A DNA stretch of 64,000 nt from Bacteroidota bacterium (GCA_023393915.1 JAEXBS010000006.1:1-64000), one strand, 5' to 3'. Positions 51,298 to 59,974 are shown, counted from the stretch's first letter. Program-made: numbers and translations. Notes: generated from the sequence alone by a model not told the origin.

Positions 51298-51729
51298 TTA
51301 TACGCGAGTGCTGCCAAACCCACCTTCGCCTCGCTCGGACTCAGAAAGCGAATCGACAAGCTGCCACTCAGCGCATTCGTGTTTTGCAATCACCATCTGG
51401 GCGATGCGATCACCGTTATTAATGGTGAAGTCTTCTTTGGATAAATTGACCAGAATCACCCCAACTTCTCCTCGGTAATCGGCATCAATCGTGCCTGGAG
51501 AGTTTAATACCGTGATTCCGTTTTTAATCGCAAGGCCGCTTCTGGGTCTCACTTGGGCTTCGTAGCCCTCAGGAAGTTCAATAGAGAGTCCTGTTGGAAT
51601 CAGCTTTCGCTCTAGAGAGCTTAAAGTGACAGGAGCATCTAAAAACGCATAGAGGTCCATACCCGCCGCACACGGCGTTTGGTATTTTGGGAGCTCGTGC
51701 GAGGAGCGGTTGATTACTTTTATTTTCAT
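51298..51729 (-). CDS. dut: dUTP diphosphatase
   Basis: 143 residues, trimeric dUTPase. All five motifs are visible: AGMDLYAFL (I), RPRSGLAIKNGI (II), GTIDADYRGEVGVILVN (III), NGDRIAQMVI (IV) and RGEGGFGSTRV (V). It hydrolyses dUTP to dUMP. The start overlaps the stop of the upstream flippase gene by four bases, so it is translationally coupled. Confidence 0.96.
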   Translation of the reverse strand: MKIKVINRSSHELPKYQTPCAAGMDLYAFLDAPVTLSSLERKLIPTGLSIELPEGYEAQVRPRSGLAIKNGITVLNSPGTIDADYRGEVGVILVNLSKEDFTINNGDRIAQMVIAKHECAEWQLVDSLSESERGEGGFGSTRV

Positions 51730-53144
51730 TTTCCTATGCTCTTGGTTATAAACGATCGTTCTCTATAAAGAATCAGGACTGTAAATATGATGAAAATAAT
51801 ATTTCCAATCCAGAAATTAGCGTTAAATATTTCATAAGAAACAAAGCTGCCCACAATAAGTAAGAGAATCGTGAATCCGATTTTCTTTATATTGTAAGGG
51901 ATAGGGTAGTATTTTTGGCCTAAGAAATAAGACAGTACCATCATAAGGAAATAAGCGCCTAAGGTCACGTAGGCGGATACCATGAAACCGTATTTCTCTA
52001 ATAAAAGTAGGTTTAATACTAGGGTAAACAAGGCTCCAATCCATGAAATATAAGTACCCACAACGGTTCGGTCCGTTACTTTGTACCAAGTGGAAAGGTT
52101 GTAATAAATACCAAAGAAAAGGTTCGCAATAATGATAATAGGAATAATGTCTAAAGCAATCCAGTAGCTCGAGTTAGGAATAAAAAGCTGTTTTAACCAA
52201 CCGACGTTGGCAATAATTCCCATGGCCATTATTGAAGCAAAATAAGTGAAGTATTCTGTGATTTTGGCGTAGGTGAATTTCGCGTTTTTATCGTTCATTT
52301 GTTTAAAGAAGTAGGGCTCAATTCCCATGCGGTAGGCGGTGACCACAAGGGTCATAAGTACCGCTAATTTGTAGCATCCTCCGTAGGCGCCAGCTTCCTC
52401 AGGCGGAATCTTATAGTACTGCATCGCTTTGTCTAAATTCTCATTAATCATGAATGCGATTCCTGCAATCATGACGGGCCAAGCGTAAGAAAACATGCGC
52501 TTAAAGAGCGTAAAATCAAAAGAAAATTTCACCTTTAATAGTATAGGCACAAGTAGCAGCACTCCGGCCAAAGATCCGATGAGGTTGGAGAAAAATGTGT
52601 AAGATACTTTTTCCTTCATGCCTAATCCTTCAGAGAAAGAAGCTGGAATCCAAAGGAACAGTGCGATGACAAACACCGTGTGCACTAAGGCCTGCAGTAC
52701 TCTTACCGCGCTGTAGGTAACGGGTTTGTTATTGAATCGTAGGTAGGCGAGAGGTACAATACAAATCGCATCTAAAAAGGCTATCCAAGCCATCCATTGA
52801 ATGTATTCGGGTGTTTGAGCGTACCCTAAGTAATTGCTCAGGGGAGTAGTAAAGACGAGACACAAAGCAAGGAAGACTAGAGCGTTAATGGCCACGAACC
52901 AAAACGAGGTGTTAAAGGTTTTTTGCTCCTGATCTTTTTCTGCGGAAAACCTAAAGTACGCCGTCTCAAAGCCAAAAGTCAGAAGAATGTTGACAAAGGA
53001 GATGAGGGCATAGAGCGAAGTGAACTGCGCGAAGGCCTCGGGAGCTATGAAGTGGATGTAGAGTGGATTTAAAATAAAGACAATAATCCTAGGGAGAATA
53101 GCTCCCATTCCGTAGATCAGTGTTTCACCTAAGAGTTTTTTCAA
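51726..53144 (-). CDS. Polysaccharide/lipid flippase, MATE-MurJ-Wzx superfamily
   Basis: 472 residues with about 12-14 hydrophobic segments. Sequence GETLIYGMGAILPRIIVFILNPLYI at the start and AGAYGGCYKLAVLMTLVVTA are typical of Wzx/PST-type exporters. It may flip undecaprenyl-linked oligosaccharides to the periplasm. In Flavobacteriia this gene commonly precedes dut and a sugar nucleotidyltransferase, exactly as here. Substrate not determinable. Confidence 0.85.
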   Translation of the reverse strand: MKKLLGETLIYGMGAILPRIIVFILNPLYIHFIAPEAFAQFTSLYALISFVNILLTFGFETAYFRFSAEKDQEQKTFNTSFWFVAINALVFLALCLVFTTPLSNYLGYAQTPEYIQWMAWIAFLDAICIVPLAYLRFNNKPVTYSAVRVLQALVHTVFVIALFLWIPASFSEGLGMKEKVSYTFFSNLIGSLAGVLLLVPILLKVKFSFDFTLFKRMFSYAWPVMIAGIAFMINENLDKAMQYYKIPPEEAGAYGGCYKLAVLMTLVVTAYRMGIEPYFFKQMNDKNAKFTYAKITEYFTYFASIMAMGIIANVGWLKQLFIPNSSYWIALDIIPIIIIANLFFGIYYNLSTWYKVTDRTVVGTYISWIGALFTLVLNLLLLEKYGFMVSAYVTLGAYFLMMVLSYFLGQKYYPIPYNIKKIGFTILLLIVGSFVSYEIFNANFWIGNIIFIIFTVLILYRERSFITKSIGK

Positions 53145-53286
53145 TGCTCCTTACTTTTGAAAGCAAAGGTAAATATTTTGCCCTAAGATAAAAATCCCCT
53201 TTTCTTTTTCTTATTCTAAAGGAAAGAACCTAAATTTGTTTTCTAGCCTTTCTTTCGGGGGCGAAAATCAAAATTTTCTTTTTTCT

Positions 53287-54618
53287 ATGAAGACCTTAAT
53301 CAAAAACGCCACGGTAGTAAATGAACTCAAAGTCCAGAAAATGGATGTTCTAATAGAAAACGATCGAATTCTTAAACTAGGGGACTTAGAAGCTTCTGAG
53401 GCAGACCGAGTAATCGATGCGGAAGGGAAATACCTTTTGCCTGGAGTGATTGACGATCAGGTGCATTTTAGAGAGCCGGGTCTTACCCATAAAGCAACTA
53501 TTGCCTCGGAGAGTAAAGCGGCCCTAGCTGGAGGGGTGACGAGTTTTATCGATCAACCCAACACAGTTCCTAATGCTGTTACTCAAGAACTTCTAGAAGA
53601 GAAATACCAACGAGCTGAAGAGACTTCTTACGTCAATTACTCCTTTATGATGGGAGGAACGAACGATAACTTACAGCAGGTGCTTAAAACGAATCCCAGA
53701 AACGTAGCTGGAATCAAGCTCTTTTTAGGATCTTCCACTGGAAATATGCTCGTAGATAATCCAGAGACCTTGGAAAAAATATTTTCTTCCACCAAACTCC
53801 TGATTGCAGTGCACTGCGAGGACGAAGAAACCATTAAAAAGAATACGGAGCATTATAAGAGTATCTACGGAGAAGATATCCCGATTGAACTGCATCCGAA
53901 AATTCGAAGTGCGGAGGCTTGTTATAAGTCGTCTTCTAAGGCCATTGAACTGGCCAAAAAAACAGGGGCAAGACTACATGTATTTCATTTATCTACTAAA
54001 AAGGAAACAGAGCTTTTTGAGAACAATCTTCCTTTAAAGGATAAGAAAATTACAGCTGAAGTCTGCGTGCACCACCTTTGGTTCAGTGAAGAAGATTACA
54101 AAGAAAAAGGTACGCTCATCAAATGGAATCCCGCTGTAAAAACAGCGGAAGATAGAGAGGGACTATGGGAAGCTTTGCTCGACGATCGTATTGATGTCAT
54201 TGCGACCGATCACGCGCCTCATACCCTAGAAGAAAAAGCGCAGGTGTACACAAAAGCTCCTTCGGGAGGGCCTTTGGTGCAACACTCCTTAGTAGCCATG
54301 CTTGAGAAAGCAAAAGAGGGGAAAATTTCTATTGAAAAGGTAGTAGAGAAAATGTGTCACAATCCTGCGGTTTTATTTGAGATAGAAGACCGTGGGTTTA
54401 TTCGAGAAGGGTACAAAGCAGATCTAGTTTTAGTTGACCCTAAAGCTTCTTGGGAGGTTTCAAAAGATAATGTGTTTTACCAGTGCGGATGGTCTCCTTT
54501 GGAAGGTCAGGAGTTTCATTCTAAGGTGACCCACACCTTTGTTAATGGCTTTTTAGCCTTTGAGAACGGAGAGATCTCGGAAGAGAGAAATGGGGAGCGA
54601 TTATTATTTACCCGATGA
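53287..54618 (+). CDS. pyrC: Dihydroorotase (class I)
   Basis: 443 residues. Metal-dependent amidohydrolase blocks: PGVIDDQVHFREPGLTHKAT, the IKLFLGSSTG segment whose Lys is the usual carboxylated one, VHCEDEET, and DVIATDHAPHTLEEK. The first metal motif reads DQVHFR, where many dihydroorotases have DxHxH; Bacteroidota members frequently show Gln there. It converts carbamoyl-aspartate to dihydroorotate in pyrimidine synthesis. Start at ATG 53287; an upstream alternative reads through an intergenic leader. It overlaps the next gene by four bases. Confidence 0.9.
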   Translation: MKTLIKNATVVNELKVQKMDVLIENDRILKLGDLEASEADRVIDAEGKYLLPGVIDDQVHFREPGLTHKATIASESKAALAGGVTSFIDQPNTVPNAVTQELLEEKYQRAEETSYVNYSFMMGGTNDNLQQVLKTNPRNVAGIKLFLGSSTGNMLVDNPETLEKIFSSTKLLIAVHCEDEETIKKNTEHYKSIYGEDIPIELHPKIRSAEACYKSSSKAIELAKKTGARLHVFHLSTKKETELFENNLPLKDKKITAEVCVHHLWFSEEDYKEKGTLIKWNPAVKTAEDREGLWEALLDDRIDVIATDHAPHTLEEKAQVYTKAPSGGPLVQHSLVAMLEKAKEGKISIEKVVEKMCHNPAVLFEIEDRGFIREGYKADLVLVDPKASWEVSKDNVFYQCGWSPLEGQEFHSKVTHTFVNGFLAFENGEISEERNGERLLFTR

Positions 54619-55268
54619 AAGTAGAAAGCAATCCTACCACTAAACTAGTTCTGATTATTTTAGGACTGGTCTTTTTGGTCGATTTGTCCTTAATAGCTAT
54701 AGGGAAGCAGGAGCTTCGGGTCTTTAGTAAAACCCTACTTCTTCCTTTGCTTCTCGTCTACTTTTTTCTTCAAAAAGGAAGAGAAAGAAAAACAGAAGGG
54801 CTACTTTTTGCTTTAGGGCTTTTCTTTAGTTTTTTGGGGGATACTTTTTTGCTTTGGGATTCTTATTTTCTTTGTGGGCTAGGAAGCTTTTTTCTGGCTC
54901 ATGTGCTTTACAGTATTACCTTTTTTAAGCTTAGAAAAAGAAAAGTTCCTTTTTGGCTTCTAGGGGTCGTTGGAATTTATTTGGCTGGCTTAGTTGGTTT
55001 TTTGTATCCTCACCTAGGGCCAATGAAAGTGCCGGTCTTGGCATACGCCGTGGTGATTTCCGTAATGTTTTTAATGGCTTACCAAACTTCAAGTAAAAAG
55101 CTGCTTTGGGGAGCGGTACTCTTTTTAATTTCCGATTCGCTTTTAGCGATTTCTTTATTCTATTATTCTTCTCTAGGTTTTTCTTTGGTCGTGATGCTCT
55201 TTTATGTGGTTGCTCAGAGTCTACTGACTTTAGGGATCCTTCCTTACACAGGAACTAAGAACGCTTAA
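54615..55268 (+). CDS. Lysoplasmalogenase (YhhN/TMEM86 family)
   Basis: 217 residues with about eight transmembrane helices. Motifs SFLGDTFLLWDSYFLCGLGS, FFLAHVLYSITFF and LFLISDSLLAISLF match YhhN family signatures, including the conserved Asp residues. Family members hydrolyse the vinyl-ether bond of lysoplasmalogens; activity of bacterial forms is less certain. Start overlaps pyrC stop (ATGA), so co-translated. Confidence 0.86.
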   Translation: MKVESNPTTKLVLIILGLVFLVDLSLIAIGKQELRVFSKTLLLPLLLVYFFLQKGRERKTEGLLFALGLFFSFLGDTFLLWDSYFLCGLGSFFLAHVLYSITFFKLRKRKVPFWLLGVVGIYLAGLVGFLYPHLGPMKVPVLAYAVVISVMFLMAYQTSSKKLLWGAVLFLISDSLLAISLFYYSSLGFSLVVMLFYVVAQSLLTLGILPYTGTKNA

Positions 55269-55304
55269 GCGCTTTTTTGTACTGAAGTTGGGTTCTGATG
55301 TGTC

Positions 55305-55326
55305 AAGAGGTTTTCACCTCTTTTTT
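55305..55326 (+). terminator. Terminator of the pyrC-lysoplasmalogenase unit
   Basis: AAGAGGT and ACCTCTT with loop TTTC, followed by a T tract. Confidence 0.8.
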
Positions 55327-55336
55327 CAAAAATCAT

Positions 55337-55344
55337 TAGATTTG
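55337..55344 (+). promoter_or_regulatory. -7 promoter element of the GreA-like gene
   Basis: TAGATTTG ends four bases before the GTG at 55349; a leaderless or nearly leaderless message is expected. Confidence 0.5.
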
Positions 55345-55348
55345 AGGC

Positions 55349-55825
55349 GTGCTGGATGGAAATTACGATAAAAAATCACTAAAAGACTACGTAGTTGAGA
55401 TAGTGAGAGGAAAGATAAAAACCTTGGATTTTTATCGCAATTTTACTTTGGAGGCCAGTAGAGACGTAAAAAAAACCTCAAAATACGACTCCATTCGCGA
55501 AGAGATCCAAGAGGAGCTTTACCACCTTGACCGACAAATGGCTACACTTCAACTGCTTTCTAAAGACCTTAAAAAACTTCCGGTCACAAGGAGCGAAAGG
55601 GTTCAACTAGGATCCATAGTCATTACCAGTAAAGCCCGTTTTTACATCTCGGTGTCCCTTGGTGAGTTTTTTTTAGAGAAGGATCGGTTTTACGCGATTT
55701 CGCCAGAGAGTCCCATGGCAAAAACTTTACTTGGAAAAGTGGAGGGGGAGGAATTCACGCTCAATGGGATATTCCAAAGGATAGAGAAAATCTACGAGAA
55801 GATTCTTTTAGGAGAGCAAGAATAG
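55349..55825 (+). CDS. GreA/GreB C-terminal-domain-like protein
   Basis: 158 residues from GTG. The N-terminal half is helical and charged (KIKTLDFYRNFTLEASRD; EEIQEELYHLDRQMATLQLL). The C-terminal half has VQLGSIVITSKARFYISVSL and ISPESPMAKTLLGKVEGEEF, matching the GreA/GreB FKBP-like domain pattern (V-x-x-G-S-x-V; SP-x-x-x-x-LLGK-x-x-G-D/E). It may bind the RNA polymerase secondary channel, but the acidic coiled-coil tip that stimulates RNA cleavage is not obvious. The next gene starts 15 bases after it. Confidence 0.6.
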   Translation: MLDGNYDKKSLKDYVVEIVRGKIKTLDFYRNFTLEASRDVKKTSKYDSIREEIQEELYHLDRQMATLQLLSKDLKKLPVTRSERVQLGSIVITSKARFYISVSLGEFFLEKDRFYAISPESPMAKTLLGKVEGEEFTLNGIFQRIEKIYEKILLGEQE

Positions 55826-55840
55826 GGTATCTTTATCCCC

Positions 55841-56353
55841 ATGAAAAAAGCAGACGTTTTACTTAGTCTTATTAAAGAAAGAAGAAGCAGGTTTCCACGG
55901 GAATACGGTGGAAATCCAATTGATAAAGAAGTTTTAGCCGAGATTTTAGAAAGTGCTCAGTTTGCGCCCAACCATAAAAGAACCCGTCCTTGGAGGTTAG
56001 AGGTTCTGGAAGGGGACAAGAAAGATAAGATGGGGGAGCGCTTAGCTGAGATTTATAAAGAAATTACTCCACCTCAAAGTTTCCTAGAGAAAAAGTACCT
56101 GGACATACCACAGAAGTGGAAGGCTTCCTCTGCTGTAATTACCATTGTAGTTAATTTTTCTTCTATCGTTCCTGAGTGGGAAGAAATTGCCGCCGTATCC
56201 ATGGGGGTTCAGAATATGTACTTAATGACTACCGCTCACGGGCTTGGAGGTTATTGGTCTTCTCCTGGGCTCAAGGATCATTTGGTAAATGAGCTTAACC
56301 TGCAGGAGAACCAAAAATGCCTTGGCTTCTTCTTTATAGGAGATGTCCTTTAA
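55841..56353 (+). CDS. Nitroreductase family protein
   Basis: 170 residues. FMN-binding pattern: ERRSRFPREY at the N-terminus, APNHKRTRPWRLEVLEG, and GVQNMYLMTTAHGLGGYWSSP in the core. Short nitroreductase of unknown substrate; reduces nitro or quinone compounds or has another FMN-dependent role. Possibly read with the preceding GreA-like gene. Confidence 0.87.
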   Translation: MKKADVLLSLIKERRSRFPREYGGNPIDKEVLAEILESAQFAPNHKRTRPWRLEVLEGDKKDKMGERLAEIYKEITPPQSFLEKKYLDIPQKWKASSAVITIVVNFSSIVPEWEEIAAVSMGVQNMYLMTTAHGLGGYWSSPGLKDHLVNELNLQENQKCLGFFFIGDVL

Positions 56354-56473
56354 AACCAGAAAAGACTTAATTTAAGAAAGCCCTAACTTTTTAAGCCGAA
56401 AGTTTTTGATAAAAAGACCTCTTTTTTTATCAATTCCTTTAATAAAGAGAAGGTTAGTATTAAAAAAATATTG

Positions 56474-56481
56474 TAATTTTG
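56474..56481 (+). promoter_or_regulatory. -7 promoter element of rpsP
   Basis: TAATTTTG, about 50 bases before the rpsP ATG. The leader contains an ACCGGGACGAG stretch. Confidence 0.6.
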
Positions 56482-56529
56482 CAGTCTCAAAAATATTAAC
56501 CGGGACGAGTATCCCAAAATTTAAACTTT

Positions 56530-57129
56530 ATGTCAGTAAAAATTAGATTACAAAGACACGGGAAAAAAGGAAAACCTTTCTTCCACATCGTAGTTGCCGA
56601 TTCCAGATCAAGAAGAGATGGACGTTTCATTGAGAAACTAGGTATCTACAACCCTGTAACCAATCCTGCAACTATTGAACTAGATGTGGATAAGGCAGTT
56701 AATTGGCTAAACAATGGAGCACAGCCTACCGACACCGCTAGAGCGATTCTTTCTTACAAAGGAGCTTTACTTAAGAAGCACCTTCAAGGAGGAGTAGCAA
56801 AAGGGGCATTCGATGAGGCAGAAGCTGAAAAGCGTTTCAATGAATGGCTAGAAAACAAAGAAAAAGCAGTAGAAGGTAAAAAAGAAAGCTTAAGCACTCA
56901 GAAAGCAGATGCTAAAAAAGCAGCTCTAGAAGCAGAAGCGAAAGTAAATGCGGATAGAATTGCAGCTAAAGAAGCAGTTTTAGCTGAAGCTAAAGCAGCT
57001 GAAGAAGCAGCAAAAGCAGAAGCTCAGGCTGCTGCAGCAGAAGCAGAAGCAGAAGCAGAAGCAGAAGCTACTGAAGAAGCTACTGAAACTCCAGCAGCAG
57101 AAGCTGAAGGAGAGGAGGCGCAAGCTTAA
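56530..57129 (+). CDS. rpsP: Ribosomal protein S16 with long C-terminal extension
   Basis: 199 residues. The S16 core is residues 1 to about 85 (SVKIRLQRHGKKGKPFFHIV; DGRFIEKLGIYNP; NWLNNGAQPTDT). The remaining 115 residues are Ala/Glu/Lys-rich and helical, ending in an EA-repeat tract. Extended S16 tails are common in Bacteroidota but vary in length. Normally rimM follows directly; here it lies 1.8 kb further on. Own promoter and terminator. Confidence 0.95.
   Translation: MSVKIRLQRHGKKGKPFFHIVVADSRSRRDGRFIEKLGIYNPVTNPATIELDVDKAVNWLNNGAQPTDTARAILSYKGALLKKHLQGGVAKGAFDEAEAEKRFNEWLENKEKAVEGKKESLSTQKADAKKAALEAEAKVNADRIAAKEAVLAEAKAAEEAAKAEAQAAAAEAEAEAEAEATEEATETPAAEAEGEEAQA
57037..57066 (+). repeat. 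GCAGAA hexanucleotide repeat in the rpsP tail
   Basis: Five perfect GCAGAA units in frame encode Ala-Glu repeats of the S16 extension. Slippage by one unit would change protein length by two residues without a frameshift. Confidence 0.85.
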
Positions 57130-57149
57130 TTTTTTCTTCCAATCAAAAA

Positions 57150-57187
57150 TAATCCGTCCTACTTTTTAGTGGGACGGATTTTTTTGA
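57150..57187 (+). terminator. Terminator of rpsP
   Basis: AATCCGTCC pairs with GGGACGGATT around ACTTTTTAGT, followed by T residues. Confidence 0.92.
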
Positions 57188-57218
57188 TTGTAGTGCTTCT
57201 AGCGTTTAGTCTACTTCA

Positions 57219-58643
57219 CTAGTGGTAAAGTATTTGAGAAGGTAGGGGCTGCTCTTTTAACTCGATGCTTTCCAAACCAACCTCTAAAGTTTCTCCCATA
57301 TAGTCTTCAAAATACTGGACTTCAATTTTATGAAATCCTTTTTCTAGTGCTACAATTCCTTCCATACGCCTAGCTCTGTGTCCTCCATCGTTATCAACCA
57401 CTACAGTGTCTCCAATTTTAAGAAGAGAGCCGTCATCGGAATAAGTGTAAAATTTATAGTATCCCGTGGTAGGAATCTTAAGGTAACCTTTGAAAATAAG
57501 CGCAAAATGATCCTTCTTTTCAGAAGGCGATAGATCAATAGAAAGGCTTGTGCCCGATTTTTTAAGCTCTAGGTTCTTAATTTCATTTACTGACTCGATT
57601 TTTCCTTCATAGTACTCATAGTTCAACCCTTTTTCTTTGGGTGTGTAATTTTCGGCCTTTAGTACTTTTGAGTCTTTTCCTATGGTGGTAAGTCCGCTAG
57701 GGTAATGAAAAGGGTATTCGATTCCCTTTGAAGTATGAAGGTAAGAAGTGAAAGTAAAATCATTTTCTTTGAGTTGAAGAATTCTACCACCAAGAGGCAG
57801 GTCTCCATAGCTGTCTGCTCCGGATCTACCACCGTACCCAAGAGCGATTCCTTTATAAAGGCCCACGTAATTGTTTATGTGATCATGCCCACTAAATACG
57901 CCCATTACATCCTTCTGTTCTAATAAAGCAGCGAATACGCCGGAGTTGACCTCGGCAGCGGCTACGTTCTCACCTTTCACCCCAAGCATTGTGTTGCTTT
58001 CTGCAGCGAAATTAAATTCGGGTATAGGGATGTGAAAGAACATAAGGGAAGGAACCGGTGTTCCAGATTTCTTTTTGAAATTGTTACTCTGAGTTACATA
58101 CCAATGAATTTGGTCTTGTTTGATCCAGTCGTAACTTCCTAGTTTGGGATTATTGGTGTAATCTCCACTGTCTAGAAAATAGAGTACATGGGAAATGTTC
58201 TCTCCTTTTTTATCTAATACAGTAGCACTGAAATTTCCTACCCCTGATACCTCTCCTTTCTCACCAAAGAAATTGGGGAATTTTCTTAAGTGCTCATAGA
58301 TTTTTTCTTTGGAAAGGTCTTGTTCCTCATCGTGATTTCCAAAGATTAAGGTCCAAGGAGTGCCTGCACTCTCAAGTATTTGTCCCAGTTGATCAAGTCC
58401 CTCTCTCATGGATTTACTATTAACGTTGTCTCCGGTTAGAACGATAAGCTGAGGCTTTTCCTTACTAAAAAGTGACTTTAAATTCTGCTCCGTTTTAGTT
58501 GCATTCTCTGGGTTTCCACTCCAGTGGATGTCCGCTAACTGCAGTATTTTAAACTCTCCCTCCTCATTAAACTTTAACTTAGGAGTTTGAGCTATTGAAA
58601 GGCTAGAAAAAAAGAAAAGAAGCGCTAGAATAATACTTTTCAT
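57219..58643 (-). CDS. Secreted metallophosphoesterase with C-terminal PA14 domain
   Basis: 474 residues, signal peptide ending SSLSIAQ. Phosphoesterase blocks: ILQLADIHWSG (D-x-H), VLTGDNVN, IFGNHDEEQ, MFFHIPIPE and FSGHDHINNYVG. The C-terminal third (IFKGYLKIPTTGYYKFYTYS, DDGSLLKIGD, then VALEKGFHKIEVQYFE) is a PA14-like carbohydrate-binding beta-barrel. Its substrate may be a surface glycan phosphate or nucleotide. It stands antisense between rpsP and rimM. The start at 58643 follows a purine-poor CACCTCCC leader and gives the signal peptide. Confidence 0.88.
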   Translation of the reverse strand: MKSIILALLFFFSSLSIAQTPKLKFNEEGEFKILQLADIHWSGNPENATKTEQNLKSLFSKEKPQLIVLTGDNVNSKSMREGLDQLGQILESAGTPWTLIFGNHDEEQDLSKEKIYEHLRKFPNFFGEKGEVSGVGNFSATVLDKKGENISHVLYFLDSGDYTNNPKLGSYDWIKQDQIHWYVTQSNNFKKKSGTPVPSLMFFHIPIPEFNFAAESNTMLGVKGENVAAAEVNSGVFAALLEQKDVMGVFSGHDHINNYVGLYKGIALGYGGRSGADSYGDLPLGGRILQLKENDFTFTSYLHTSKGIEYPFHYPSGLTTIGKDSKVLKAENYTPKEKGLNYEYYEGKIESVNEIKNLELKKSGTSLSIDLSPSEKKDHFALIFKGYLKIPTTGYYKFYTYSDDGSLLKIGDTVVVDNDGGHRARRMEGIVALEKGFHKIEVQYFEDYMGETLEVGLESIELKEQPLPSQILYH

Positions 58644-58821
58644 GGGAGGTGATTTTAGGTTGTAAATTTTGCACGTGAAGCTACTGAAAATTGGTCTATT
58701 AGAATGATAGGGATAAATTGTCTTTTTATTAATTTTCAAAGATAGAAACTAAGATCATAGCTCCACTCAAAATAGTATAAAAACAAAAAAAATAGAATTG
58801 ACCTATACTATTAGTTTACAG

Positions 58822-58829
58822 TATATTTG
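58822..58829 (+). promoter_or_regulatory. -7 promoter element of rimM
   Basis: TATATTTG, 61 bases before the TTG start of rimM; shows that rimM has its own promoter. Confidence 0.55.
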
Positions 58830-58890
58830 CACGATGTTTCATTGGGACTCCTTTTAAAGAAGTAGAAAGTCCATATAAAAAGTTAAGTCA

Positions 58891-59433
58891 TTGAAAAAAG
58901 AAGAATGTTATCTGCTGGGTAAAATTACCCGTAAGCACGGTCTAAAAGGAAACTTGGTTCTTAAGTTAGATACCGATCAACCTGAGCTTTACACCAGCCT
59001 TCAAGGGGTTTTTGCTGAGATCAATGGTCTCCTTGTTCCTTTTTTTGTTGAGAAACAACAGTGGCTTAAAGGAGATACCAAACTCTTACTTTTCAAAAAT
59101 GTTACCGAGGCTCAGACGGAGCAATTGGTTGGAAAAGACGTTTTTCTTCCCCTTTCGACTCTTCCAAAGCTCTCTGGGAAAAGCTTTTACTACCATGAAG
59201 TCGTTGGATTTGAATTAAAAGATACGGAAGGGAAAAACTATGGGGTGATTCAATCGATCAACGATCAAACCGCTCAGCATTATTTCTTAAGTACACTTTC
59301 AGGCAAGCAGATTGTAGTTCCTATCATTAAAGATTGGATTACGGAGGTTAGTCGCGAGGAGAAAACGATTACAATGAATCTTCCGGAAGGTCTTTTAGAG
59401 GTTTTCACGGAGAGCTCCGTTAAAGATGAGTAA
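58891..59433 (+). CDS. rimM: Ribosome maturation factor RimM
   Basis: 180 residues, initiation at TTG because no in-frame ATG precedes the conserved LLGKITRKHGLKGNLVLKL. The PRC-barrel part follows (KSFYYHEVVGFELKD; VPIIKDWITEV). It binds S19 for 30S maturation. The usual upstream partner rpsP is separated from it by a converging gene, so rimM is expressed from its own promoter. Confidence 0.93.
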   Translation: MKKEECYLLGKITRKHGLKGNLVLKLDTDQPELYTSLQGVFAEINGLLVPFFVEKQQWLKGDTKLLLFKNVTEAQTEQLVGKDVFLPLSTLPKLSGKSFYYHEVVGFELKDTEGKNYGVIQSINDQTAQHYFLSTLSGKQIVVPIIKDWITEVSREEKTITMNLPEGLLEVFTESSVKDE

Positions 59434-59974
59434 TACTTTAACTTATAGTAATGAGCATATTTAAAATCTAGGGGATTACTGCTTAGATTATTTCAGTTCA
59501 CTTTCTATTATATTAATGACAAATATGGGTATATTGGTCAGTCATTGCTCTTTTGTATGATAACATCCACTTTTTCAGCAATTTAATACTGCGGCTTTAC
59601 ATTTTTCTCTCAGTTTTTCGTTAAAATATTACACTTTTCTCCAGTTTTTTTACGTCATATACTACACTTTTCTCCAACTATTTCGATTGAAAAATACAGA
59701 GTAGATAAGTCCAATATTGGTTCAATTGGTGTCAGTGTGGAAAAAATAATTCTTGATTTAGGTTCAATTTGTACTTGTTATCCCATGCTTTTGAATGCAA
59801 CTTTCTAGTGAAAGCATTGCCCCAATGTTCTGGGTAAAGTGCAAAGATTTTCAGTACTTTCAATTCGCATTTAACCTCATTCGTATTTCAGGCGGAGGAG
59901 CATAGTAAAATCGTCTAATTTTTCATATTATTTATATATTAAAATATGTATTTTACGCGAAAAAGTGTATATTT
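59434..59974. other. AT-rich non-coding gap between rimM and hipB
   Basis: No gene is seen on either strand. The stretch holds the three repeats at 59599-59683 and otherwise only low-complexity AT-rich sequence. It may be scar sequence from past insertions. Confidence 0.5.
59599..59683. repeat. Three degenerate repeats at 32-33 base spacing
   Basis: ACATTTTTCTCTCAGTTTTT (59599), ACACTTTTCTCCAGTTTTTT (59631) and ACACTTTTCTCCAACTATTT (59664). Spacing of about three helical turns. Repeated terminal motifs of this kind are known at ends of IS21-family elements; an iteron-like binding array is an alternative. No transposase gene is nearby. Confidence 0.55.

Noticed and set aside
57037..57066. Phase-variable frameshifting repeat in rpsP
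   Set aside because: The unit is six bases long, so unit loss or gain keeps the frame; only length variation is possible.
59599..59683. CRISPR array
   Set aside because: Only three degenerate units at 32-33 bases, with spacers of about 12 bases that are similar AT-rich sequence, and no cas genes.
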